Assembly (NCBI RefSeq): GCF_950023065.1
Contig: NC_088681.1
Span: 46,224,836 to 46,288,835, forward strand
Direction of reading: 5' to 3'
Length of the DNA stretch: 64,000 bases
DNA from: Planococcus citri
Taxonomy: Eukaryota > Arthropoda > Insecta > Hemiptera > Pseudococcidae
The notes below the pieces were generated by a model. That model saw only the letters and a program-made list of their open reading frames with translations, ran no database searches and had not been told where the DNA came from. Shown here one piece after another: positions 45,090 through 53,822 of this stretch (position 1 is its first letter; every line of letters begins with the position of its first letter). The position numbers were made by a program, and so were the translations under genes.

Positions 45090-45719
45090 ATGAAGTCCGC
45101 TAGCGACAAAACAAGGTTGCTAGAACGCAATCATACGAAGTTGTCAGAACACAACGACGTATCGTCAACAGTAGCAGTCGAAGCAACGTTGCCAGAACGC
45201 GATGAAGCCGCGACGCCGCTACCCGACAAACCAACGTTACCAATGCGCAACCTGGTACCATCGGTAGTACTGAAGCGTGTAATATTGTCAGAGCACGATA
45301 CTAAAGCAACATCCGGTGCGACGTTGCCAAAATTCAACGAAACACCGATGTCAGTACACGATGACAAAATGTTATGTATTACCATAACAGACCAGGAGCA
45401 ATCTTGTAATGGCATGCAGATGTTTTTTGGCCTATTACGGTTCGAAAAGAAATCTTCATATATTCTAATTCCATCGGCGAAAAAATATATGATAAAAGAT
45501 TTCTTCAGAACAAAAAACATGTTACCATTACAAGGCCTCCAGGTATGGCTGAATATTGCAGAGCATCTGCAATTCAGTCCGGAATACATTACCGATCATT
45601 GGTATGTACTTTTTGCGACTTCCAGAACGACGTCACAAATTACATATCACGGTAGAGTATATCCATTAAGCCAAATCAAACCCTGGACACTAGCGATGTT
45701 TAATCATAAACGTCAGTAG
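45090..45719 (+). CDS. Small accessory ORF 9 of element 2, with repetitive N-terminal extension
   Basis: 209 aa, the longest member. The first 90 residues are a low-complexity extension made of repeated L-x-E-R/H-N/D units (LLERNHT, LSEHND, LPERDE, LSEHDT). This is the translation of the same CCAGAACGC-type repeat found in the spacers, as if a spacer had been captured into the frame. The family domain follows: DKMLCITITDQEQ, SSYILIPSAKKYMIKDFF, LQGLQVWLNIAEHLQF, DHWYVLFA and ITYHGRVYPLS. It is about 100 bases from ORF 8. Confidence 0.72.
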   Translation: MKSASDKTRLLERNHTKLSEHNDVSSTVAVEATLPERDEAATPLPDKPTLPMRNLVPSVVLKRVILSEHDTKATSGATLPKFNETPMSVHDDKMLCITITDQEQSCNGMQMFFGLLRFEKKSSYILIPSAKKYMIKDFFRTKNMLPLQGLQVWLNIAEHLQFSPEYITDHWYVLFATSRTTSQITYHGRVYPLSQIKPWTLAMFNHKRQ

Positions 45720-45793
45720 TGCTCCAGCGTTAGTCGTCACTGCACGCGGATTTGGATCGGTTTAGAGCTCTCGTATATTTTTTATTATTTACG

Positions 45794-46177
45794 ATGAACT
45801 CCGTTGCGAGTCCAATATGCTATGCCTGTACGGCAGATGTCATGTTGATACGAATAAGCTCTCCTCCGATGAACCTTATTGCAATACCCGAACGACTGGT
45901 ACGCATCCCTATTAACGGGATCGACCTGCATCGGTGGATTGATATAAAGCTAATTACGCATGTAATTCGGTTTTGTACTCTCACCCGACAAGTTCCGATG
46001 GAGCTGGTGGAGGAATGGTTTCATATCACTGAACTTTTCTCCGCCACGCCCCAGAAACTTGAAAACTCGTTCTGGGATATCTGCAATATCGAGACAGTAC
46101 TGGGAACGCATATCTATATCGGTATGATAAAAACAGGAAATCTCAAACAACTTGCAAACATTGCTTCGCACAGTTGA
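45794..46177 (+). CDS. Small accessory ORF 10 of element 2 (tandem family)
   Basis: 127 aa from the ATG at 45794. The frame opens at a TTG at 45752, which would add a hydrophobic stretch, but non-ATG initiation is unsupported. Family plan: ADVMLIRISSPPM, RIPINGIDLHRWIDIKLITHVIRFC, MELVEEWFHITELF, SFWDICNI and a short IYIGMIKTG end. Its TGA overlaps the ORF 11 frame (TTGA at 46174), though the first ATG of ORF 11 is 63 bases further on. Confidence 0.72.
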   Translation: MNSVASPICYACTADVMLIRISSPPMNLIAIPERLVRIPINGIDLHRWIDIKLITHVIRFCTLTRQVPMELVEEWFHITELFSATPQKLENSFWDICNIETVLGTHIYIGMIKTGNLKQLANIASHS

Positions 46178-46239
46178 ACAAGTGTAAAAACTTCACTTGC
46201 GAGAATTTACACAAGAAAATTGCTCAGAACGGCAATTTG

Positions 46240-46638
46240 ATGGAAATATACGAAGTTTTTTCTCAACCACCCATTAGCGGTAGCATCTCTTTTCGCGTTA
46301 CTAATCAATCTAGAACGATTGATGACGTAACCGAAAAGAAGGTGATCGTTAAAATCAACGATCATCAGTATGAGACTTATGTCATTAACGATGTGGTCAA
46401 CTTTATCATACAAAGATGCAAAACGGTTGGTCACATGCAAATGTGGAGACTAGACGTATATTTCAATCTAAGCACCAATTATGCGTGCAATGTTTTTTAC
46501 TTTTTCAACCAGCTTTGGAAAGTAAAAGATATTATCAAAGGCAACGAAGAGGTGACCTTGGTCGGCCACGTTGTACAAAAAGATCCAGACGATCTTATTT
46601 ACAACTGTCGCGACCGAGCAAGCGTCAGTCTTCGATAA
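46240..46638 (+). CDS. Small accessory ORF 11 of element 2 (tandem family)
   Basis: 132 aa from the ATG at 46240 (open from 46174 without an ATG). Family plan: GSISFRVTNQSRT, KVIVKINDHQYETYVINDVVNFIIQRC, MQMWRLDVYFNL, FFNQLWKVKDI and VTLVGHVVQ. It is the last of the tandem set. A perfect short hairpin follows directly after its stop (46638-46662). Confidence 0.72.
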   Translation: MEIYEVFSQPPISGSISFRVTNQSRTIDDVTEKKVIVKINDHQYETYVINDVVNFIIQRCKTVGHMQMWRLDVYFNLSTNYACNVFYFFNQLWKVKDIIKGNEEVTLVGHVVQKDPDDLIYNCRDRASVSLR

Positions 46639-47236
46639 GAAAATATCTGTTTCGATATTTTCTAAGAAAATACTTTCGATGCGAAGTATAGAGCAGTAAG
46701 AACTTGCAAGACAAGTCTCAACTCGCTCAGTCACGTATACCGAAACGTATACTGACAGAGGACAAAGCCTCAAGGTCAATCGCACCAACGAAACTTGCTT
46801 TTGCTATAACGCAAAATCGAGACGAGTTTCTGAGAAACGAGTTCTTTGTTCTCAACAACACAAAGCATTAACTCTATGATGCTACGAACATCGGCGCGCG
46901 CAGAAACGCACGTAGCCGGTAACCAGTGGCAACCACTCCCACTAGCGGAACTGGTAGTAGAGGGGATAGCAACGAACGGAGGCTAGACCCAGCACACAAC
47001 CGAATAAGAAAATCATTTCTGTTCAGTTTGTGCTCGCGTTCGGTTCTCTTGCTTCGTTCTCTTCTTTTCGCTTAAGATGTGTACCAGACTTAGTACCTAA
47101 AACGGTATTCAAGTCAACTACCTATTTCGGTAGCAGTTTAGTGTATTTTATCGAAAATACACATGGTCTATTACGACTAAAGATAAAATACATCCCTGAA
47201 TTCGGGTAAGTTTTTATCTTTTTTACGCTTTAAATC
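46639..47236 (+). other. Spacer before the RING ORF: hairpins and candidate signals
   Basis: No ORF was found. Two perfect hairpins are visible: AGAAAATAT/ATATTTTCT with a short loop (about 46637-46662), and GTGTATTTT/AAAATACAC with a 4-base loop (about 47141-47162). A splice-donor-like CGGGTAAGT lies near 47205, about 30 bases before the next ATG. The length and these signals suggest a separate message start or processing point for the downstream ORFs (inference). Confidence 0.5.
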
Positions 47237-49942
47237 ATGGATTCCACATGCGAACTTCATGATTCGGCTATTCAAACCTACATACGGTTGAAGCCAGCGT
47301 TGCAAAGCTCGTTCGAATTCACATCTGCTGAAGTCGAACAAATTGGATGTGATGCTTGCAAACGGCCATTACTGCTTACGAGCCCGTATATTAGCTTTCA
47401 TCGAGCTATGACGGGTGAGTGGGTAATAATGTCGATTTGTTTACATATACACCACCACGCTTGCGTCGCGGAGCATCATCAACGGCGGACTGGCGGTAAT
47501 ATTTTTGAAAATACCCCAGTTCAGTGCCCACGTGCGGACTGCCAGATGTTGCATCAACCCAGCAACATAAAAGCATTACGCTTTTGGATTGCAAAACGTA
47601 CACTCGATCGACTCGTGGATACAAACACCCTCGAGTGTATCAAGGATGCAATCAGTGCTGCGGAGGATGTGATGCATAAGCAACACAAATCAATCCTCTA
47701 TCTAAAGGATAAGATTGATGAGTTGCGCCGCAATGTCGGTTCCCAAAACGGAACCAACACGCAAACGTCACGAGATGAAAACCTCGAGTTACGAAACCAG
47801 ATTAAAGTACTGCAAGGCCAGTTACATGATCAAACGGTGAAACTTGAGGCACTCGCACGCATTAACAGCAGAGCAGCAGTAGCCTGCAAAGTTGCAAATG
47901 TGTCGACATTTCAATCGACTTTGTCCATAGCGACAACGTCTCAAGGTATTTCGTCTATAGCGACGAAACCTACGGTTGTTCCAACTGTTGTTACGCAGAA
48001 AGAACAGGCTCCTGCACCCCAAGCGGTGAGTTTTGCTGACCCAGTGAAACGACAGGAACCAGAACCGAAAGTGGGTATTTCTCCGTTGTTACGGGAGAGA
48101 AACAGAAAAGCAGCTCAAAAACGAGCAGCTGCTGTTACAACTCAGGTTCAACAGCAACCTGAAACTCTCACGTCAGCGGGGAACATACCGAGACAGCGCA
48201 AAGCCGCTAAGTCTCAACCGAGTGGTTCTCCGAGGATTTCTCCCTATCAACGAGAGAAACCCAAAAAAGAGAAACCTCCTTGTTTAAACAAGAAGGAAAA
48301 CCACACTCGGTTCCAAGAACGATTCCACAAGAGCACGAATGGCCTTCTACCATTCTACCCACTCAATTCCTTTCCAGCGTTTCTTACTGCGCTTGGAATT
48401 GAAGGGAAAGAAGGGCCTAATACGGCGGCCATTGCAGCTCTCGATATTATAATTATCGGGGACGTTCATGCTTGGGCAATCGCCAAATGCGCGATGACCG
48501 AGAAAGGTTATGCAACGCACCTTAACCCGGCATTGTATAATCTGTCTAATTCAGCGGCAAATGTTGCACAAACCCTTGCGAAATTCAAGGAATTTCCAAG
48601 GGATGTCATCTTGTCTATCGGCACGTTTGATATGTACAAGGGAACCACGAAACAGAGATTCCAAAGCGAACTCTCTAAAATAATCGCACATCTTAAGAAA
48701 TTAGGGTGTCGATTATTGGTGGTACTCCCGCCGCTGGATAATAGTGATCTCGACGAAGGTATCTATGACGGTATCATGTCGATTATCAACGAAAATAGGT
48801 CAACAGAAACGTTCACCTACATTGTTGGCGAGTACTTTTTGCAGGACTTGGTACGGTACCCGCGTATGGACAACGGTTTCGTGGTTTATCATGAACCGAA
48901 GTACTATACCGAGGCCATAACTCGTCTGAAGTATGCGTTCATTCCAACGCTACCAGAAGAAACTCGGGAACGACTTCCTGGAACGAATGTCGCTCTCCCC
49001 GCCAACTTACCACCTCGACACCAGCGTCTAGCTACGATGCCGGAGTTTCCACCGGTGCAATTGCCACCGGCGAGGTCGGTGCCTTCGACTGCGCGCCAGC
49101 CGCAGACAAGGCAACCTACGCCTGCGCATCCGCCGCAGGATAGACAGTCTACGCCCGCGCAACAGCCGCGAACACAGACAAATAAGGCTCCAAAGCAAAA
49201 AGTCTCCCAAAAACAGGAGAACAAAGCTAAACAGCCAAAGAAGCTGGCAATCAAATACCCTGTTGTACGCGAACCGGAAGGCTTCCGTCGTACCGCACAG
49301 TCGTATTTCAATGAACTCGGATGCCCAGCCAACCCACCGGCAGTGACTTGCTCACAATCGCCACCAGGGTTGCCTCCCCAATATATGCCTGGTTACGGCT
49401 ATCCGGGGTATGCATTCGTGCCGCAACCGAATTATTTTCCACCCCCGGCTACAACGTCGGAAATGTGGGAAAAATTCGCGAACCCGCCAAATTTCAACGC
49501 TTCCCATGCGAAGTTTATTGAAAATTTAGCGGCTAAAGGATATACGTATGAACAGTATTTACACGGACAAACACCGTATGGACCGGTGTTAAATCCTGTA
49601 AAACCGTTCTTACCGACTCCTACTCCTTCGGAAAAGAGTCTTCCCAGAACGGAAGAAACTCCAGAACGAAAGGAGACTCCGACACGTTATCCTGAATCAC
49701 CCAGTGCGGTAATGTCAATGGACACGTCGGAGTATATACCAACAAAATACGGTTCGTCTGTTACGACGATCAGTATATCACCTGCAACGGTGGATGGTAT
49801 AACCCTGTCATCTGCACAGGCGTCATCACATGTAGTTCCCAGTAGCGGACAAAATGTGCCTGAAACTCCCATACTTTCCATCCAACCATTCATACCTCCC
49901 CAATGCAAGAGAATGATGGTGGCGAACGGAAACCATGCATAG
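47237..49942 (+). CDS. Accessory ORF 12: RING-like finger, coiled coil, SGNH-like domain, Pro-rich tail
   Basis: 901 aa. Residues 38-102 form a RING-like metal-binding pattern: C-x2-C at 38-41, C-x-H with further His and Cys at 68-76, and C-x4-C at 97-102. A coiled coil follows at about 135-215. Residues about 395-575 look like an SGNH hydrolase fold: a GD block at 408-409 (GDV, where the nucleophile Ser would be), LSIGTFD at 460-465 (in place of GxND), a VVLPPLD strand, and VVYHEP with His 552. The Ser is missing, so esterase activity is doubtful. The rest is Pro/Gln-rich. The same fold, also without Ser, starts pol. Roles as a ubiquitin ligase or RNA binder are inference. It ends in TAG followed by CAA, with the next ORF in the same frame. 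Confidence 0.8.
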   Translation: MDSTCELHDSAIQTYIRLKPALQSSFEFTSAEVEQIGCDACKRPLLLTSPYISFHRAMTGEWVIMSICLHIHHHACVAEHHQRRTGGNIFENTPVQCPRADCQMLHQPSNIKALRFWIAKRTLDRLVDTNTLECIKDAISAAEDVMHKQHKSILYLKDKIDELRRNVGSQNGTNTQTSRDENLELRNQIKVLQGQLHDQTVKLEALARINSRAAVACKVANVSTFQSTLSIATTSQGISSIATKPTVVPTVVTQKEQAPAPQAVSFADPVKRQEPEPKVGISPLLRERNRKAAQKRAAAVTTQVQQQPETLTSAGNIPRQRKAAKSQPSGSPRISPYQREKPKKEKPPCLNKKENHTRFQERFHKSTNGLLPFYPLNSFPAFLTALGIEGKEGPNTAAIAALDIIIIGDVHAWAIAKCAMTEKGYATHLNPALYNLSNSAANVAQTLAKFKEFPRDVILSIGTFDMYKGTTKQRFQSELSKIIAHLKKLGCRLLVVLPPLDNSDLDEGIYDGIMSIINENRSTETFTYIVGEYFLQDLVRYPRMDNGFVVYHEPKYYTEAITRLKYAFIPTLPEETRERLPGTNVALPANLPPRHQRLATMPEFPPVQLPPARSVPSTARQPQTRQPTPAHPPQDRQSTPAQQPRTQTNKAPKQKVSQKQENKAKQPKKLAIKYPVVREPEGFRRTAQSYFNELGCPANPPAVTCSQSPPGLPPQYMPGYGYPGYAFVPQPNYFPPPATTSEMWEKFANPPNFNASHAKFIENLAAKGYTYEQYLHGQTPYGPVLNPVKPFLPTPTPSEKSLPRTEETPERKETPTRYPESPSAVMSMDTSEYIPTKYGSSVTTISISPATVDGITLSSAQASSHVVPSSGQNVPETPILSIQPFIPPQCKRMMVANGNHA

Positions 49943-49945
49943 CAA

Positions 49946-51313
49946 ATGGAGGTAGATACGGTACCAAAAATGCCACCATTTTCAAGGGAGAATTTTACGG
50001 TTTTTCCTTCGAATTTGGTCTTTGCAGTACCGCCTACCAATGACGTAAATATAAGTGAAGCCCGTCCTTCCATGCCTCTCATGATTGCGCAAGAACGCAC
50101 AATCACTGACGAAGGCATAGTAGCGACGATGCCTCCGCGGCCCGATACTCCATTGCCATCTGCGCAAGGAGTACGATATCAGGTACTTGGCATTAGCTCA
50201 ATCTCCCCTACTACGGGACAGATGAGTACGATGACAATACATGATAATCGTTCGGGAGCAAATGCCGATATACCTCTTACTGCCTATTCGGAGGAACAGG
50301 TTTTCGGCATTTACCCCAATCCTGAAATGCAATTAGCTTTTCCCAATGCGGAAGAGCTACAATACCCAAGGAACACCGAGAGCGTGTTTATGACCAGACT
50401 TTTCGGCAATGATCCCATTGCGGGTCAATCCGAAAAGGTTCCAGTCAATCCTGGGGACGAAGATCTCGCGCGCGTTCGTGATGAACAACGCCGCGAAGAA
50501 GAAGCTCTTCGTATTGCAAAGGAAACGAACGATCTGGAATCCATTGCAACTATCCAGAAGAAACGTCAACAAGAAGAGGAACTCGTCCGGAAAGAGTTCC
50601 GACGTCCTTCCAAACTTGTTGACAGTTCGGAAAAACCGAAACGCAACCGGTCTAAATCGACCGGAGCGCGGGAAAAAACCTCTCAATCAGCAGAGGTCAG
50701 AGCCATGAAGGAGGAGGCTAAACACGCTATTCCTCCGACGAAATTTCGCACACCTCCTGAGGTGTCGAGATCTTCTAAACTTCCTAGGGAAGAGTATCCG
50801 AAGCTACCGATTCCGGAAGCTCAAAGGATGAAAAACCTAGCGAAGAAAGGCTCAAAGAACCCTATTGCACCTTGTACACCTTCGTATCCGAAGATGGTAC
50901 AGGTCAATAAAAAAGGCTCAAAAGCGGCCAAAGCGGTGAACCAGCCCGTCAAGCAATTAGAAACAATTGACTTGACAGATGCGTCTCCGGCTCATACGCC
51001 AGCGCTATTTACGCCTGATGAGCCGAGAGTCATCAATCTCACTTCCGAGAGTGATGATCATTCGCAAAATGTGACACCCGCTGCGGTAGATCATTCTCTA
51101 CCCACTGCGGTAGAAGAGTCATTACCCGCTGCGGTAGATGATTCAATTTCCTTGTATGATGACCTCGATCCCGACGACTTACTCAATGCAGTAATAGACA
51201 ACGATGGCTCACAACAAGGAAAATCCGAAGGGTCCGTCGATAAAGTTCCAACTTGGAGCGAAGAGGTAGAGGAAGCTCTCCTCAACGACGGACAAGAAGG
51301 CCAGAACGCCTAA
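49946..51313 (+). CDS. Accessory ORF 13: charged disordered protein, in frame with ORF 12
   Basis: 455 aa. The ATG is the second codon after the TAG of ORF 12, in the same frame (TAG CAA ATG), so ORFs 12 and 13 could be one protein of about 1,358 residues split by a stop, or linked by readthrough. The first third is Pro/Thr-rich. Residues about 170-225 are an Arg/Glu-rich helix (REEEALRIAKE, KKRQQEEELVRKE). Then comes a basic Ser/Lys segment (KPKRNRSKSTGAR), and the end is acidic with three imperfect copies of a xxAVDxSLP unit near 375-400. No catalytic domain was recognised. Confidence 0.75.
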   Translation: MEVDTVPKMPPFSRENFTVFPSNLVFAVPPTNDVNISEARPSMPLMIAQERTITDEGIVATMPPRPDTPLPSAQGVRYQVLGISSISPTTGQMSTMTIHDNRSGANADIPLTAYSEEQVFGIYPNPEMQLAFPNAEELQYPRNTESVFMTRLFGNDPIAGQSEKVPVNPGDEDLARVRDEQRREEEALRIAKETNDLESIATIQKKRQQEEELVRKEFRRPSKLVDSSEKPKRNRSKSTGAREKTSQSAEVRAMKEEAKHAIPPTKFRTPPEVSRSSKLPREEYPKLPIPEAQRMKNLAKKGSKNPIAPCTPSYPKMVQVNKKGSKAAKAVNQPVKQLETIDLTDASPAHTPALFTPDEPRVINLTSESDDHSQNVTPAAVDHSLPTAVEESLPAAVDDSISLYDDLDPDDLLNAVIDNDGSQQGKSEGSVDKVPTWSEEVEEALLNDGQEGQNA

Positions 51314-52054
51314 AAAACCTTCGATGAGAGTGACGGAGTAGTATAGTGCGATCAAGACGTCCAAATGCGACGCACAATGCCAACTAGTCACTCAATGCAG
51401 TACTATTGGTGAAAAGAAGAAAATCAGTCGTGGTAAAAAACACGAGGCGAAAATAACTGTCATAAGGGCACTACAAAGTAGTTGCTAACGATGTCCGCCA
51501 ACCACCGATTATTCTTCTTCACACTTGGATTACGCTGTTTCGCGTACAAAATCTCGGTAAAACGAGGTAATTCGAGTGTATCGCACTATCACTACAGACA
51601 CAACCCGAGATCCCAATGCGGATTATCGATACCACACGACAGACTACCATGATTCCCAATGCGGACACGTAGTAGCCTGGTGTTACTCGAATGGTCAGTT
51701 TAAGTCTGTGGTGATAATATTCTGGTGGGCGGAGCTCTGAGTTTCACCATCTCGTGTCATATCCGGTTTTCCGAGTATGGTGCGACGATGGGGTTACTCA
51801 CAGCCGTTCACTGGAATATTCGGTATCGATACACTTGCCAACGTTTTTCCATCTTATAACCACTCATCCTCGCCGTAAACTTCTCAATGCAGAAACATAC
51901 GGAGGGGCAGTACCCGATATCCTGGTACGGATAGACGTGTGGGCATAACCTGGAGGATGACTCTTGGGAACAAACGTAACCAAGCAGTATATCTTTTCGG
52001 GGTCCGTATATCTCTTCGCTTGCTCCGTTGCGAGTTGATAGACGAAGGGGCATA
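51314..52054 (+). other. 3' untranslated region of element 2 with purine tract
   Basis: No ORF of note. The word CCCAATGCGGA and shorter CAATGC words recur (near 51612, 51655 and 51885). GAAGGGG at 52044-52050, four bases before the 3' LTR, is the likely polypurine tract that primes plus-strand synthesis. Minus-strand ORFs here cross into the LTR and are not genes. Confidence 0.6.
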
Positions 52055-52822
52055 TGTGATATACTTTATGCCTTGCATGTTTATGCCAGTACTTTACGGG
52101 TGCGCTTGAGTGGTAACACTGATTGTTGTCTCCCACTGGCAACGCCGGAGGGCGTGGCTTAGTGGAAGTAGCCGAGCCGAAGCGCGAGGCTACGAGGTAA
52201 AGACAAGTCAGTAGTGTAGTTGTAGCCACTCAGTGCAGTAGCTCTTCAAGTTGGTTCCAAGTGCTCTATTCATGGTTAATGTCTGTGAGTTAATTCTCTC
52301 TCCGATGCCTATTTCGGCACACTCGTGTACCCTTCGGGGTGCATTGTCAATGTTATGTTAATGTGATGTGTTAGTGTAGTGGTAAAGTGTGCTTATTACG
52401 GTTTAACGTCCGTAATAAGATCGGTTAACGCGTTAGTTAGATGGTGAAATAATCCATTTCGTTCGTATTGGTGAGGTGGTTTCGTACCCTCCAGGTAAAG
52501 TAAGTTAATAATATATCTTAAGTGGTGTATTATTTACTCAACGGTAAAGCTCTAAGTATCCGTGAGCCGATTAGACGTTAGTTAGGAGTAGATTTGAGGT
52601 GTTACGCTAAGGATCTAAGCACGAGGAAAGTAATACGTGGCTACTTACTTATTGCAGGAAGTAGTTATTTATTACATTGTAAGGTATTAAGTGGATAGTA
52701 ACTCTACGACCCAGGTTCGGGCAAAAACCTATCACCTATAGTGATATTTCCTAGAATTATTCCTATAGGTGTAGATCCATTCTCTATACCATAAGCGTAT
52801 AAAGATAACCAATACTCTTACA
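52055..52822 (+). repeat. 3' LTR of element 2 (768 bp)
   Basis: It matches the 5' LTR over its full length with one difference seen (T at 52600 versus C at 30918). It is followed by ATGA, which also precedes the 5' LTR. Confidence 0.96.
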
Positions 52823-53822
52823 ATGATAATGTTTATTTATCTGGAAATTACTATTGTATTGTATTAACAACTTCCCAACTTTTGAAGCCAAATATGTGTC
52901 TGTATCTATGATTTTCCCAACTTTTGATATTAAAATTGTAGTAGGAAATTTAGAAGAATGTCTGAAATACCTATTCCCCGATTCCAGTTCAAAACCTGAT
53001 GAAAATTTAAAATTTGTCGGCAAAATTGTTAATTTTTCGATAAAATTACCGATCTATTCTCAAAATTCTCATTTTATTTCAAAATCTAATTCCTAAAAAT
53101 ATCCTCGCTCTAAAAGATAGTATTGGAATTTTGCGTCAACCTAGATCATTTCCACCAGAATCCAAGACCATTTTTATTTTTTAAAGTTCTGCAGAGTGAT
53201 TGAAAATTTACAAAGCGCTCATTTTTGGATAAATTTGTGTTTGCACATTATAAATACTTAACAATTATTGATCAATAAGAAAACTCAAGTTATGAAACCC
53301 TGCATTATTTACACAGTTAATAAATCTTTAAAATGAAAAACGATCAAATAAATACCTACGAATGTAAAGTCAACTTTGAATGGATAGACCAATTTGATAA
53401 ATACTTAGTGCTTTCTAGAAAGTTTCAAGTATTTGGCATTTTTATTTTCATACATTAACACTCATCTGAATAAATAAATAATTACCTAAAAGGCGGTGCC
53501 TGTCACTAAAATAGGTAGGTAGGTACCTAGTAAATAATCTACTTGGATTTCTACGCTTTATACCTATTTCTCTTCATTTTACTTTTACTCACTGCCTGTT
53601 TTCAATTCGAAATTTGGAGAAAACATTTCTCAAAAAATTGTTGATTTTTTTCACAACTTTTTATCAGATTCGTCTGCATATATTGCAAAATAAATAAATA
53701 AATAAATAAAAAATCAAAAAAGTCTTGGTAAGTTGACACTTGACAGAAATACCTATTTATACATTTCTACCTATCAGACTTGCAAAATTTTTTTCAAGTT
53801 TTAATTAATTTGCAATTTGCAG
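52823..53822. other. Intergenic, duplicated OR unit
   Basis: No gene. From about 53100 on it matches the intergenic DNA upstream of OR-C and OR-D. It shows the empty-site versions of the solo LTR (near 53115) and of the hAT MITE (near 53390). Confidence 0.55.

Larger units (their letters stand above)
30373..52822 (+). mobile_element. Element 2: complete giant LTR retrotransposon (22,450 bp) with accessory genes
   Basis: The element has paired 768-bp LTRs (30373-31140 and 52055-52822), a 4-bp ATGA duplication (30369-30372 and 52823-52826), a PBS after the 5' LTR and a purine tract before the 3' LTR. I could find only one difference between the LTRs (C at 30918, T at 52600), so insertion is very recent. 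Order: LTR, leader, gag, pol, eleven small related ORFs, a 0.6-kb spacer, a RING/SGNH-like ORF, a disordered ORF, a 3' untranslated region and LTR. The usual Ty3/Gypsy element is about 5-12 kb, so this one is exceptional in size. No env-like membrane protein is evident. Base composition is visibly richer in GC than the surrounding host DNA. Confidence 0.96.

Noticed and set aside
45752..45860. Possible signal peptide or env start in the hydrophobic stretch before accessory ORF 10
   Set aside because: The hydrophobic part needs a TTG start. The family domain begins after the first ATG, and no second membrane segment or glycoprotein features follow.
51864..52229. 121-aa minus-strand ORF at the 3' LTR (a shorter version at 30347-30547)
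   Set aside because: It crosses from the untranslated region into the LTR. Only the LTR part is repeated, with no sign of a conserved protein.
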